Source of the DNA: Nitratireductor pacificus pht-3B
GTDB lineage: Bacteria > Pseudomonadota > Alphaproteobacteria > Rhizobiales > Rhizobiaceae
DNA length: 64,000 bases
Assembly (NCBI RefSeq): GCF_000300335.1
Contig: NZ_AMRM01000011.1
Coordinates: forward strand, 84,892 to 148,891
Reading direction: 5' to 3'
The notes below the pieces were generated by a model that was given only the letters and a program-made list of their open reading frames with translations, was not told the DNA's origin and ran no database searches. Position 1 is the first letter of the stretch. The number at the start of each line of letters is the position of its first letter. Shown piece after piece: positions 26,846 to 36,657 of the stretch. The translations under genes were made by a program, and so were the position numbers.

Positions 26846-29758
26846 TTGCGCCCTTCGACAGACGACGACACAAAAAAACTGCAAGGCGCGGGTCTCGGGC
26901 GGGAACTCTCCGGGACCGAGCTCTCCGAACTCGTCCGGTCGGCCGCCGACTGGCTCTGGGAAAGCGACGCGAATCATCGGCTGAGCTGGGTGTCGCCCGG
27001 TTTCGGGCAGGCCTCCGGACTCGACAACAGCCGCCTGATCGGCAAGGCGCGCGTCATTCCGGGCAGAGGCGCGCAGAGCGAGGCCGGCGATCTCGAGGAA
27101 CATGAGCGCCTGCTGGCGGCGCATGAACCGTTTCACGATATCGTTCACGAGATCGCCGAGGCGAACCCTGCGTGCCGCTGGATCTCCATTTCCGGTTCCC
27201 CCCGCTTCAGCGACGATGGCGTGTTCCTCGGCTATCGCGGCACCGGCCGCAACATCACACCGCTGATGCGGATGCTGAGGCGTCCGCTCGCCGCGGCGCT
27301 CGAGAGGGCGACGCTCGCCGAGGCGATGCTCGACGAATTGCCGAACCCGGTCTTCGCCAAGGATTCGGATCTGCGCCTGGTGCTGGTGAACCGCGCGTGC
27401 GCCGGCATGCTGGGCGTCCGGGCGGAGCACGTTCTGGGCAAGACGGCGGCGGATTTCTCCCCCGCGCCGCTGGCCGCCCGTTTCGAGGAGAGCGACCGGC
27501 AGGTGCTCGAGACCGGCGTCGACTACGAGACCGAAGAGGATTTCGAGCAGCCGGGCATCGGACGCCACAGGGTCGTGCGCAAGCATCGCGTCGAGGCCGA
27601 TGGCGGGCGCGGCTACGTCGTCGGCACGATCTTCGACATTACCGGCCTCAAGCAGCGCGAGCAGGCCGCCGACGACGCGCGCAAACATCTGGTGGACGTG
27701 CTGGAATCCCTGCCGGCCGGCGTCGTCATCTACGATCGTGACGACGGCTATGTGCTCGCCAACCGCAAGATGCAGGCATCGCTTCCGGACCTGGTGCACA
27801 CGATGAAGCCGGGCTGCTCCCTGCGCGACACGATCGAGGCCGCGCATCAGTCAGGCTATTTCCGCGAGAGCGGCTTTCCCGAGATCGACGCGCTCTATGA
27901 CAGGGATCCCGAGGCGTGGGTCGATGCCTATCTGCAGACCTACCATATCAAGCATCGCGTCTTCGAACGGCGCATCCCCGACGGGCGCTGGTTCAAGGCC
28001 ATCGACACGCGTACCGAGGAGGGACTGTTCGTCGGCGTCAGGGTCGATATCACGGAGCTGAAGGAGCGGGAGCGGGAACTGAGGGCGGCGCGGGAGACCG
28101 CGGTGCTGGCCGACCGGGCCAAGTCCGAGTTTCTCGCCAATATGAGCCATGAGATCAGAACCCCGATGAACGGCGTTCTGGGCATGGCGGAACTCCTGAC
28201 CAAGACGGAACTGACCGCGAAGCAGAAGACGTTCGCCGACATCATCCTGAAGTCGGGCAATGCGCTGCTGACGATCATCAACGACATTCTCGACTTCTCG
28301 AAGATCGATGCCGGCCATATCGTGCTCGACGAGGCGCCTTTCCATCTGGCGGAGGCCATCGAGGACGTCGCCACGCTGATGTCGTCGCGCGCGAAGGAAA
28401 AGGACCTGGAGCTGATCGTCCGGGTCGATCCGGGCATCGCGCATGCGGTGGTCGGCGATGCCGGCCGCATCCGGCAGATCCTGACCAATCTCGTCGGCAA
28501 TGCGGTCAAGTTCACCGAAAAGGGGCATGTCCTCGTCAATGTCGGCGGCGCGGGGATCGAGGACGGCCGGCAGACGCTGCAGTTCAGCGTCACGGATACG
28601 GGGATCGGCATTCCGAAGGGCAAGCTCGACCAGGTGTTCGACAAGTTCAGTCAGGTGGATGCCTCCTCGACGCGCCGCCACGAAGGCACCGGGCTCGGCC
28701 TCGCCATCACGTCGCGGCTGGTCGAGCTGATGGGCGGTCGCATTGGCGTGGACAGTGTCGAGGGCCGTGGCTCTACCTTCTGGTTCACAGCAACCTTTCC
28801 CGTCGCGGAGGCGCCCGAACGGCAGCCGATCGCTCCGCGCGACGTTTCGGGCGCACGGGTTCTGGTGGTCGATGACAACGCCACCAACCGGATGATCCTC
28901 AGCGAGCAGATGGCGCATTGGGGTTTCGACGCCTGCGCGGCGCGCGACGTCCCGGAGGGCCTTAAGGTCCTGCGGGCGGCGGCGGATCTCAACCTGCCGG
29001 TCGATTGTCTCGTCGTCGACTACCAGATGCCGATCATGAACGGGATCGACATGGTGCAGGCGATGCAGCGGCAGCCGGCGCTGGCCGGCATCCCCGTCGT
29101 TCTTCTGACCTCGGTCGACCAGTCCCTGGCGAGCCTCGGAGCGCGCTCGCCGGCAATCGCCGCGCAGCTGATCAAGCCGACCCGCTCGGCGGCGCTGCTG
29201 GAAGCGATCGTCGCGGCCATCCAGGGACATCGAGCCGATGACGAGGCGGACGCGGAGGCGAGCGAACCGCCGGAGGTGCGCTCGGCCGAACAGGAGCAGA
29301 GCCAGGCGCATGAGGCGGATCGCGGCGATCCCGAAGCGGCAGAGGGCGGGATCGACATCCTGGTCGCCGAGGACAATGAGGTCAATCAGCTGGTGTTCCG
29401 CCAGATCCTGGCGGAAACCGGGCTGCGGTTCGAGATCGTGGACAACGGCAGGCGCGCCGTCGCGGCATACAGCCGGCTTCAGCCGGCGATGATCCTGATG
29501 GATGTCTCGATGCCGGAAATGAACGGTCTCGAGGCGACGAAGGAGATCCGCCGCGCCGAAGACGGACAGGCCCGCCGGGTGCCCGTCATCGGCGTCACCG
29601 CGCACGCGCTGAAGGGTGACCGCGAACGCTGTCTCGAGGCCGGAATGGACGACTATCTTTCAAAGCCGATCAGTCCGCGGGCCCTGCTCGACAAGATCAA
29701 CCTATGGATAGGGCCGAAGGTGGCCGGGATGCCGAAGTCGAGCCGCAGGACTTTGTAA
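26846..29758 (+). CDS. Hybrid sensor histidine kinase with PAS domains and two receiver domains
   Basis: 970 residues from a TTG start. No membrane segment, so cytosolic. PAS-type domains occupy roughly 20-130, 155-275 and 285-400. The HisKA block has the phosphorylated His435 in NMSHEIRTPMNG, then an HATPase_c domain with N, G1 (DTGIGIP) and G2 (GTGLGLAI) boxes. Two receivers follow, with phosphoacceptors Asp725 (VVDYQMP) and Asp886 (LMDVSMP); the first receiver lacks some conserved spacing. No Hpt domain, so a separate phosphotransfer protein is probably needed. It is not PhoR, which has membrane helices and no receiver. The signal is unknown. Confidence 0.9.
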   Translation: MRPSTDDDTKKLQGAGLGRELSGTELSELVRSAADWLWESDANHRLSWVSPGFGQASGLDNSRLIGKARVIPGRGAQSEAGDLEEHERLLAAHEPFHDIVHEIAEANPACRWISISGSPRFSDDGVFLGYRGTGRNITPLMRMLRRPLAAALERATLAEAMLDELPNPVFAKDSDLRLVLVNRACAGMLGVRAEHVLGKTAADFSPAPLAARFEESDRQVLETGVDYETEEDFEQPGIGRHRVVRKHRVEADGGRGYVVGTIFDITGLKQREQAADDARKHLVDVLESLPAGVVIYDRDDGYVLANRKMQASLPDLVHTMKPGCSLRDTIEAAHQSGYFRESGFPEIDALYDRDPEAWVDAYLQTYHIKHRVFERRIPDGRWFKAIDTRTEEGLFVGVRVDITELKERERELRAARETAVLADRAKSEFLANMSHEIRTPMNGVLGMAELLTKTELTAKQKTFADIILKSGNALLTIINDILDFSKIDAGHIVLDEAPFHLAEAIEDVATLMSSRAKEKDLELIVRVDPGIAHAVVGDAGRIRQILTNLVGNAVKFTEKGHVLVNVGGAGIEDGRQTLQFSVTDTGIGIPKGKLDQVFDKFSQVDASSTRRHEGTGLGLAITSRLVELMGGRIGVDSVEGRGSTFWFTATFPVAEAPERQPIAPRDVSGARVLVVDDNATNRMILSEQMAHWGFDACAARDVPEGLKVLRAAADLNLPVDCLVVDYQMPIMNGIDMVQAMQRQPALAGIPVVLLTSVDQSLASLGARSPAIAAQLIKPTRSAALLEAIVAAIQGHRADDEADAEASEPPEVRSAEQEQSQAHEADRGDPEAAEGGIDILVAEDNEVNQLVFRQILAETGLRFEIVDNGRRAVAAYSRLQPAMILMDVSMPEMNGLEATKEIRRAEDGQARRVPVIGVTAHALKGDRERCLEAGMDDYLSKPISPRALLDKINLWIGPKVAGMPKSSRRTL

Positions 29759-30354
29759 TTCATAGGTTTTTCGAGATTCTGCAAATTGTACCCGGAAAAT
29801 AATGGTGTGATCGCACCATGTTTAGTATACTTATTTCTTACTAGAGTTGTATGTTGGTGAGCTGTTATACAACGTCACCACGGTTTCCGGACGGGCGGAG
29901 ATTCGCTGGCCATGGGGGGTCCAAACGAGCCCCAACAGGACCTATTCCGGGCTAACGCCCAGCCAGTGCAATTTTGCCACCTGTGGTGGTTTCCCCCGTC
30001 CGGCTTTTTCGCCGACCGCGCCGGCCACGCGCTGAGCTTCCGGGGGACGATGCCTTGACCATCGTTTCCCGCTCTCCCCGATCGATCGGCATCCCGCGGG
30101 CGCGTTCGCATCTCCCGTTCATGCGCGCGCGAGCGGCAGCGTTCCGCCCCTGCGGCCATTCACGGTGAGGCCGCCCCCGCGGCATCCTTCGTTTCCCCGA
30201 CGCTTTTCGCACGCTCCCGGCGAAACCCGGCGGCGGTTCGCATCGTAACCGGGGCGACATGAAACTGTCATGGAACTGTTACACAGAGTTGTTATGCCGC
30301 TCCCCGACGCCTCAAGCGGCGTCCCATCGAATTCCGAACAGGGAGCCATCTCCA
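29759..30354. other. Long intergenic region upstream of pstS
   Basis: 596 bases, relatively AT-rich at 29759-29880. It holds a small hairpin (ATGGTG 29802-29807 / CACCAT 29814-29819) and an inverted GTTGTAT/ATACAAC pair near 29845-29873, then the Pho box described separately. Open frames here lack coding character. I see no gene. A promoter for pstS and possibly a small RNA could be here. Confidence 0.5.
30265..30282 (+). promoter_or_regulatory. Pho box (PhoB binding site) upstream of pstS
   Basis: CTGTCAT (30265-30271), four bases, then CTGTTAC (30276-30282): two 7-base direct repeats with 11-base period matching the PhoB consensus CTGTCAT-N4-CTGTCAT. A weaker third unit (GCGACAT, 30254-30260) lies one period upstream. 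About 73 bases separate the box from the pstS start. Confidence 0.85.
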
Positions 30355-31383
30355 ATGAACAAATTCGTCCTTACCGCTTCGGCGGCGTCGATCGCCCTTG
30401 TCGGCATGGCCGGTGTGGCCGTTGCCCGCGACCAGGTCCAGATCGCCGGTTCGTCGACCGTCCTTCCCTATGCCTCGATCGTCGCCGAGGCTTTCGGCGA
30501 GAACACCGACTATCCGACGCCGGTCGTCGAGTCCGGTGGTTCGGGCGCCGGCCGCAAGAAGCTCTGCGAAGGCGTCGGCGAGAACACCATCGACATCGCC
30601 AACTCGTCGTCGCGCATCAAGCAGTCGGACATCGACCTCTGCGCCCAGAACGGCGTGAAGGACATCCAGGAAGTCCGCATCGGCTATGACGGCATCGTGT
30701 TCGCCTCGGACATCAACGGCCCGGAATACGCGTTCACCCCGGCCGACTGGCACAACGCGCTCGCCGCCAAGGTGCTGAAGGACGGCCAGCTGGTCGACAA
30801 TCCCTACAAGAAGTGGAACGAGATCCGCGCCGACCTGCCGGACCAGGAAATCCTGGCCTTCATCCCGGGCACCAAGCACGGAACGCGTGAAGTGTTCGAC
30901 GAGAAGGTGATCATCGACGGCTGCGAGGAGAACGGCACCGCCGAGGCTCTCAAGGCTGCCGGCCTCGAGGAGAAGGAGTGCATGGCGCTCCGCACCGACG
31001 GCGTGTCGATCGACATCGACGGCGATTACACCGAGACGCTCGCCCGCGTCGACGCCAACAAGAACGGCATCGGCGTGTTCGGCCTTTCCTTCTACCAGAA
31101 CAACACCGACAAGCTGCGCGTCGGCACCATGGGCGGCGTCGTGCCGTCGGTCGAGACGATCGCCGCCGGCGAATACCCGGTCTCGCGCCCGCTCTACTTC
31201 TACGTGAAGAACGCGCATCTCGACGTGATCCCGGGCCTGCAGGAATATGTCGAGTTCTTCGTCTCCGACGAGATCGCCGGCCCCGACGGCCCGCTGGCCG
31301 CCTACGGCCTGGTCTCCGATCCGGAGCTCGCCAAGACCCAGGAGAAGGTCAAGAATCGTGTCCCGATGGGCGCGCTGAACTGA
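30355..31383 (+). CDS. pstS: Phosphate ABC transporter periplasmic binding protein
   Basis: 342 residues from the ATG at 30355 (GGGAGCC upstream). Signal peptide ending VAVA. The mature N-terminus has the phosphate-site segment AGSSTVLPYAS, followed by ESGGSGAG and NSSSRI, the residues that hydrogen-bond phosphate in PstS. Binds inorganic phosphate in the periplasm and delivers it to PstCA. First gene of pstSCAB-phoU-phoB, preceded by the Pho box. This is the DNA-binding-protein-like PstS class common in alphaproteobacteria. Confidence 0.96.
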   Translation: MNKFVLTASAASIALVGMAGVAVARDQVQIAGSSTVLPYASIVAEAFGENTDYPTPVVESGGSGAGRKKLCEGVGENTIDIANSSSRIKQSDIDLCAQNGVKDIQEVRIGYDGIVFASDINGPEYAFTPADWHNALAAKVLKDGQLVDNPYKKWNEIRADLPDQEILAFIPGTKHGTREVFDEKVIIDGCEENGTAEALKAAGLEEKECMALRTDGVSIDIDGDYTETLARVDANKNGIGVFGLSFYQNNTDKLRVGTMGGVVPSVETIAAGEYPVSRPLYFYVKNAHLDVIPGLQEYVEFFVSDEIAGPDGPLAAYGLVSDPELAKTQEKVKNRVPMGALN

Positions 31384-31450
31384 TCCTTCGCACGAAGCAG
31401 GGGCGGCGCCGCAGGGCGTCGCCCCCTTTCCGATCAGGGCGGATGCAGGC

Positions 31451-32911
31451 ATGACCCCAGGCATACTCGCAATCATCGTGCTGGTGCTGACCGCGGCCGG
31501 CTACGTTCTCGGCCGGCGCCGCGCGCTGGCTCTGGCGAAGCGCGACGGCGCGCGCCTTCACTCCCTCCCCGGTCACTACGGCCAGGCCGTTGCGCTGTTC
31601 ACCATGGTTCCGGCCCTGCTGCTGATGGCGGCGTGGCTGTTCCTGCAGCCGCTTCTCATCGACAACCAGATCAGTTCGCAGATACCGGACAGCGTCATCC
31701 CGGAAGGCGGCGCGCGCAGCCTCGTGATGGCCGATGTTCGCCGCATCGCCGACGGTCTTGATCGCCTCGTCGAAACGGGACGCGTCAGCGAAGACGCGTT
31801 ATCGTCCATGCAGGCCGACACGACGGACATTCGCGGACGCCTCGCCGAAGTCGGCGTCGCCCTCGGCTCGGACGTTGCGCCGGCGGTGTTCGACGCGGCC
31901 AAGTCCTATCGCAGCATCGCCGACACGAGCGCGCTGCTGCGCAACATCGCCGTTCTCGCGACGGCCCTCGCTTTCGGTTTCCTCGCCCTGCAGCGCGTCA
32001 AGCCCGCGATGCGCGCCCGCAACATCAGCGAGACGTTCATCCGTTCCCTGCTGATCGGCTCGTCGCTGGTCGCAATCCTGACGACGTTCGGGATCGTCGC
32101 CTCCCTGCTGTTCGAGACGATCCACTTCTTCCGGCTCTACCCGGCCCGGGACTTCTTCTTCTCGACGGTCTGGAACCCGCAGTTCCGCGGCGGGTCGGAC
32201 CTCGGCATCCTGCCGCTGCTCTGGGGCACGTTCTACGTTTCGGTGGTGGCGCTGCTGCTCGCCGTGCCGATCGGCCTGATGATCGCGATCTATCTGGCGG
32301 AGTATTCGGGCAGGGCGCTGCGCAGCTTCGCAAAGCCAGCAATCGAGATCCTCGCAGGCATACCGACCATCGTCTACGGCCTCTTCGCCCTCATCACGGT
32401 CGGGCCTTTCCTGCGCGACTGGCTCGCGCAGCCGCTTGGCCTCGGCACCTCCTCGTCCTCCGTCCTGACGGCCGGCCTGGTCATGGGAATCATGCTGATC
32501 CCGTTCGTCTCTTCGCTGTCGGACGACGTCATCAACGCCGTGCCGCAGGCGATGCGTGACGGTTCCTACGGTCTCGGCGCCACGCAGTCGGAGACCATCA
32601 GGAAGGTGATCATGCCGGCCGCCCTTCCGGGCATCGTCGGCGCGATCCTGCTCGCCGCGAGCCGTGCCATCGGCGAGACGATGATCGTGGTGATGGGGGC
32701 GGGCGCGGCCGCGCGCCTCGGCCTCAATCCGCTCGAGGCGATGACCACTGTGACGGTCAAGATCGTCAGCCAGCTGACGGGCGACACCGAGTTCGCCAGC
32801 CCGGAAACGCTGGTGGCCTTCGCGCTCGGCCTGACGCTGTTCGTCTTCACGCTCGGCCTCAACATCCTTGCGCTCTACATCGTGCGCAAATACCGGGAGC
32901 AGTACGAATGA
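31451..32911 (+). CDS. pstC: Phosphate ABC transporter permease PstC
   Basis: 486 residues, well above the ~320 of E. coli PstC. The extra N-terminal ~200 residues hold two or three membrane segments (for example near 3-18 and 47-66) and a periplasmic loop. The permease domain (~255-480) has the BPD_transp_1 coupling region with EAATQS-like GATQSETIRKVIMPAALPGI. Forms the channel with PstA. The long form is normal for alphaproteobacteria. Its stop overlaps the pstA ATG by four bases. Confidence 0.95.
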   Translation: MTPGILAIIVLVLTAAGYVLGRRRALALAKRDGARLHSLPGHYGQAVALFTMVPALLLMAAWLFLQPLLIDNQISSQIPDSVIPEGGARSLVMADVRRIADGLDRLVETGRVSEDALSSMQADTTDIRGRLAEVGVALGSDVAPAVFDAAKSYRSIADTSALLRNIAVLATALAFGFLALQRVKPAMRARNISETFIRSLLIGSSLVAILTTFGIVASLLFETIHFFRLYPARDFFFSTVWNPQFRGGSDLGILPLLWGTFYVSVVALLLAVPIGLMIAIYLAEYSGRALRSFAKPAIEILAGIPTIVYGLFALITVGPFLRDWLAQPLGLGTSSSSVLTAGLVMGIMLIPFVSSLSDDVINAVPQAMRDGSYGLGATQSETIRKVIMPAALPGIVGAILLAASRAIGETMIVVMGAGAAARLGLNPLEAMTTVTVKIVSQLTGDTEFASPETLVAFALGLTLFVFTLGLNILALYIVRKYREQYE

Positions 32912-34260
32912 CCGACCTGACAGCATCGTCTGCCCTCGCAGGCGCGCAGGGCCGTTCGCTCTTCGAGCGCGGCGAGCGCACCCGGCGGCGCCATGCGGCG
33001 GAGAAGCGCTTCCGCATGATCGGCCTGGCCGCGGTCGTGTTCGGCATTCTCGCGCTGTTCGGCCTGCTGGGATCGATCCTCACGAACGGCGTCTCGTCCT
33101 TCCGGCAGACCTATGTCGCGCTCGACATCCATCTCGATCCCGCCAAGCTCGACAAGGCCGGAACGCGCGATCCGGAAGCATTGCGCAAGCTGACCACCTT
33201 CACCTACCAGCCGTTGATCAAGGCGGCCGTGGACCGGCTGATCTCGGAAAAGGGCATCAGCATCGAGGGCCTCGGCGGCAAGGATGCGGAGGGGATCATC
33301 TCGAAGGAAGCGCCGGCGGAGCTGCGCCGCTTCGTGCTTGCCGATCCGTCGAAGATCGGCGAGACGGTGAGGTTCGAGCTGCTCGCCGACGGCCGCATCG
33401 ACGGCTACTACAAGGGCCGCGTCACCATGGAGACGGCGAAGCTGGACCGCAACGTCACGCCGGAACAGCTGATGCTGGCCGACGCGCTGAAGGCGGAGGG
33501 CGCGCTGACGACCCGGTTCAACTGGTCGTTCTTCACCGCGCCGGACGCATCCGACACGCGGCCTGAGGCCGCGGGCCTCGGCGTTGCAATCCTTGGCTCG
33601 GCCTACATGATGCTGATTGTTCTCTGCCTGTCGCTGCCGATCGGCGTCGCGGCCTCGATCTATCTGGAAGAGTTCGCGCCGCGCAACAGGCTGACCGACA
33701 TCATCGAGGTCAACATCGCCAATCTCGCCGCCGTTCCGTCGATCGTGTTCGGCATCCTCGGACTGGCGGTGTTCATCAACTATGCGGGACTGCCGCAGTC
33801 CGCGCCGATCGTCGGCGGCCTCGTGCTGACGCTGATGACGCTGCCGACGATCATCATCGCCACCCGGGCGGCCTTGAAGGCGGTGCCGCCGTCGATCCGC
33901 GAGGCGGCGCTGGGCGTCGGCGCGTCGAAGATGCAGTCCATCTTCCACCACGTGCTGCCGCTGGCGGCGCCGGGCATCCTGACCGGCACGATCATCGGCC
34001 TCGCCCAGGCGCTCGGCGAGACCGCGCCTCTGCTGCTCATCGGCATGGTCGCGTTCGTGCGCGAGTTTCCGGCCGCGCCGCCCGGCGGCTTCTTCGACCC
34101 GGCATCGGCACTGCCCGTGCAGGTCTACAACTGGACGCAGCGCGGCGACCCGGCTTTCATCGAGCGGGCGTCCGGCGCCATCATTGTGCTGCTGGTTTTC
34201 CTTATCATAATGAACCTGGGCGCCATCTTCCTGCGTCGCCGCTTCGAGCGCCGCTGGTAA
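32908..34260 (+). CDS. pstA: Phosphate ABC transporter permease PstA
   Basis: 450 residues. A long N-terminal part (residues ~25-210) with one membrane helix near 35-55 corresponds to the DUF3333 extension seen in alphaproteobacterial PstA. The permease domain follows, with the coupling segment ALGVGASKMQSIFHHVLPLA. Pairs with PstC in the inner membrane. ATGA overlap with pstC; pstB begins 14 bases later. Confidence 0.95.
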   Translation: MTDLTASSALAGAQGRSLFERGERTRRRHAAEKRFRMIGLAAVVFGILALFGLLGSILTNGVSSFRQTYVALDIHLDPAKLDKAGTRDPEALRKLTTFTYQPLIKAAVDRLISEKGISIEGLGGKDAEGIISKEAPAELRRFVLADPSKIGETVRFELLADGRIDGYYKGRVTMETAKLDRNVTPEQLMLADALKAEGALTTRFNWSFFTAPDASDTRPEAAGLGVAILGSAYMMLIVLCLSLPIGVAASIYLEEFAPRNRLTDIIEVNIANLAAVPSIVFGILGLAVFINYAGLPQSAPIVGGLVLTLMTLPTIIIATRAALKAVPPSIREAALGVGASKMQSIFHHVLPLAAPGILTGTIIGLAQALGETAPLLLIGMVAFVREFPAAPPGGFFDPASALPVQVYNWTQRGDPAFIERASGAIIVLLVFLIIMNLGAIFLRRRFERRW

Positions 34261-34274
34261 CGGAGTAGAAGGAC

Positions 34275-35090
34275 ATGAACATGCTTACAGACGCCGCCGT
34301 GGAAGAAACGCTGCAGCCCCTGTACAAGCCGGCCGCCAGCAAGATGACTGGCAAGGACGTCACCGTTCACTACGGCGAGAAGCAGGCGCTGTTCGGCGTC
34401 AATCTCGAGGTTCCGGAAAAGCAGGTCATGGCGCTGATCGGCCCTTCGGGCTGCGGCAAGTCGACCTTCCTGCGCTGCCTGAACCGGATGAACGACACGA
34501 TCGACATCTGCCGCGTCGGCGGCTCGATCCTGCTCGACGGCGAGGACATCTACGATCCGCGGATCGACGTGGTCGAGCTGCGCGCCCGGGTCGGCATGGT
34601 GTTCCAGAAGCCGAACCCGTTCCCCAAGTCGATCTACGAGAACGTCGCCTACGGCCCGCGCATCCACGGCCTGGCATGGAAGAAGTCGGAGTTCGACGAG
34701 GTGGTGGAGACCAGCCTCCAGAAGGCGGGCCTGTTCAACGAGGTCAAGGACCGCCTGCACGAGCCGGGCACCGGCCTGTCGGGCGGCCAGCAGCAGCGCT
34801 TATGCATCGCGCGGGCCATTGCCGTGTCGCCGGAAGTGATCCTGATGGATGAACCCTGCTCGGCGCTCGATCCCATCGCCACGGCGAAGGTCGAGGAACT
34901 GATCGACGAGTTACGTCAGAACTACACGATCGTGATCGTCACCCACTCGATGCAGCAGGCGGCACGCGTCTCGCAGCGGACCGCGATGTTCCACCTGGGC
35001 AATCTCGTCGAGGAAGGACCGACCGAGAAGATGTTCACCAATCCCGACGACAAGCGCACCCAGGACTACATCACCGGTCGGTTCGGCTGA
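34275..35090 (+). CDS. pstB: Phosphate ABC transporter ATP-binding protein
   Basis: 271 residues. Walker [11 protein letters not shown]-loop in VFQKPNPFP, signature [13 protein letters not shown], Walker [14 protein letters not shown], switch His in VTHSM. Hydrolyses ATP to drive phosphate import. The segment [12 protein letters not shown] after Walker A is typical of PstB. Confidence 0.98.
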   Translation: MNMLTDAAVEETLQPLYKPAASKMTGKDVTVHYGEKQALFGVNLEVPEKQVMALIGPSGCGKSTFLRCLNRMNDTIDICRVGGSILLDGEDIYDPRIDVVELRARVGMVFQKPNPFPKSIYENVAYGPRIHGLAWKKSEFDEVVETSLQKAGLFNEVKDRLHEPGTGLSGGQQQRLCIARAIAVSPEVILMDEPCSALDPIATAKVEELIDELRQNYTIVIVTHSMQQAARVSQRTAMFHLGNLVEEGPTEKMFTNPDDKRTQDYITGRFG

Positions 35091-35121
35091 TCCGCTGCCG
35101 CATTCAACGAGGACATTTATC

Positions 35122-35832
35122 ATGGGCGAGCACACCGTCAGCTCTTTCGACGAGGAACTCGAGCATATCGACCGCCTGATCCGCGACATGGGCGACCTGT
35201 CGGGCGCGATGACGCGGGCGTCGACCAACGCCCTGCTCGAATCGGACAACGCGCTGGCGCAGCGCGTGATTTCCGACGACACCATCATGGATGCCAAGCA
35301 GCGCGAGCTGGACGAGCGTGCCATCACGCTGATCGCCAAGCGCCAGCCGATGGCGCAGGATCTGCGCAGCGTGGTCGGCGCCATCCGCATGGCGTCGGAC
35401 CTGGAGCGGATCGGCGACCTGGCCAAGAACATCGCAAAGCGCGTCGGCGCGGTGGGCCAGGGCGCGACGCCGCGCTCGCTTGCGCACTCGATCGACGCGA
35501 TGGCGAGCCTTGTGCTGCAACAGGTGAACGGTGTGGTCGAGCACTATGTGCGCCGGAATCCCGAGGCGCTGGTACACCTGCGCGACGAGGACGAGAAGAT
35601 CGACATCCAGTACACCTCGGTGTTCCGCGAGCTCTTGACCTACATGATGGAAGACCCGCGCAACATCACCTCGTGCACGCATCTCCTGTTCTGCGCGAAG
35701 AATCTGGAGCGGATCGGCGACCACGTGACCAACATCGCCGAGAATGCCTATTATGTGATGACCGGTTCGCAGCTTCCCGTGCAGCGTCCGAAGCTCGATG
35801 AAACGCAGGTGACCGCCGAAGCGGGATCGTGA
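35122..35832 (+). CDS. phoU: Phosphate signalling protein PhoU
   Basis: 236 residues: two three-helix PhoU repeats, each with the metal-binding pattern, seen as MASDLERIGDLAKNIAKR in the first and CAKNLERIGDHVTNIAEN in the second. Links Pst transporter state to the PhoR/PhoB system. Lies 31 bases after pstB in the same operon. Confidence 0.97.
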   Translation: MGEHTVSSFDEELEHIDRLIRDMGDLSGAMTRASTNALLESDNALAQRVISDDTIMDAKQRELDERAITLIAKRQPMAQDLRSVVGAIRMASDLERIGDLAKNIAKRVGAVGQGATPRSLAHSIDAMASLVLQQVNGVVEHYVRRNPEALVHLRDEDEKIDIQYTSVFRELLTYMMEDPRNITSCTHLLFCAKNLERIGDHVTNIAENAYYVMTGSQLPVQRPKLDETQVTAEAGS

Positions 35833-35881
35833 GTGAGCGCCTGAGCGCCGCCTGTTAGACTGCCGTAGGAGAATTCGCGAA

Positions 35882-36571
35882 TTGATTGCTCCCAAGGTCA
35901 TGGTCGTTGAAGACGACGAACCTCTGTGCGTTCTGCTGAAATACAATCTGGAGGCCGAGGGCTACCAGGTGGAGATGATCTCGCGCGGCGACGAAGCCGA
36001 GGTCAGGCTGCAGGAGAACGTGCCCGATCTTCTCGTGCTGGACTGGATGGTGCCGGCCGTCTCCGGCATCGAACTCTGCCGCCGGCTGCGCATGCGGCCG
36101 GAAACCGAGCGCCTGCCGATCATCATGCTGACGGCGCGTGGCGAGGAGAGCGACCGGGTGCGCGGCCTGTCGACAGGCGCCGACGACTATCTAGTCAAGC
36201 CGTTCTCGACGCCTGAGTTCGTCGCCCGCGTGCGGGCGCTGCTCAGGCGGGCGAAGCCGGAAGTGCTGTCCACCGTCCTTTCGGTCGGGGACATCGTGCT
36301 CGACCGGGAATCGCACCGCGTCTACCGGCGCAAGAACGAGATCCGCCTCGGGCCGACCGAGTTCCGCCTTCTCGAGTTCATGATGCAGCATCCGGGCCGT
36401 GTCTTCTCGCGCAGCCAGCTGCTCGACAATGTCTGGGGCGAGACGATCTATATCGATGAACGCACCGTGGACGTTCATGTCGGTCGTCTGCGCAAGGCGG
36501 TCAATCAGGGCCGCATGCCGGACGTGATCCGCACCATTCGCGGCGCGGGTTACGCGATCCGCGAAGCCTGA
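35882..36571 (+). CDS. phoB: Phosphate regulon response regulator PhoB
   Basis: 229 residues from a TTG start. Receiver domain with Asp54 as phosphoacceptor (LVLDWMVP), conserved Thr/Lys (MLTARG, LVKPFS), then an OmpR-type winged helix with RVFSRSQLLDNVWG and RTVDVHVGRLRKA. Activates Pho-box promoters, including the one ahead of pstS. Last gene of the operon; the partner kinase PhoR is not in this cluster. Confidence 0.96.
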   Translation: MIAPKVMVVEDDEPLCVLLKYNLEAEGYQVEMISRGDEAEVRLQENVPDLLVLDWMVPAVSGIELCRRLRMRPETERLPIIMLTARGEESDRVRGLSTGADDYLVKPFSTPEFVARVRALLRRAKPEVLSTVLSVGDIVLDRESHRVYRRKNEIRLGPTEFRLLEFMMQHPGRVFSRSQLLDNVWGETIYIDERTVDVHVGRLRKAVNQGRMPDVIRTIRGAGYAIREA

Positions 36572-36593
36572 AAGCGCTCGACCACCCATAAAA

Positions 36594-36620
36594 AAAAGCC
36601 CCGGTTTCGCCGGGGCTTTT
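36594..36620. terminator. Bidirectional terminator after phoB
   Basis: AAAAGCCCCGG (36594-36604) pairs with CCGGGGCTTTT (36610-36620) around a TTTCG loop, with flanking A and T runs. Serves phoB on the plus strand and the small gene ending at 36658 on the minus strand. Confidence 0.92.
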
Positions 36621-36657
36621 CATATCGGTGCAGGCGATGCCTAGTCGGATTTCACGG

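Noticed and set aside
27851..29605. A 584-codon minus-strand frame across the hybrid kinase gene
   Set aside because: Antisense shadow in high-GC DNA; no domains or start signals, and the opposite strand has all kinase motifs.
30292..31476. A 394-codon minus-strand frame over pstS
   Set aside because: Antisense to a clear PstS; composition dominated by Val/Gly/Asp/Arg repeats without structure.
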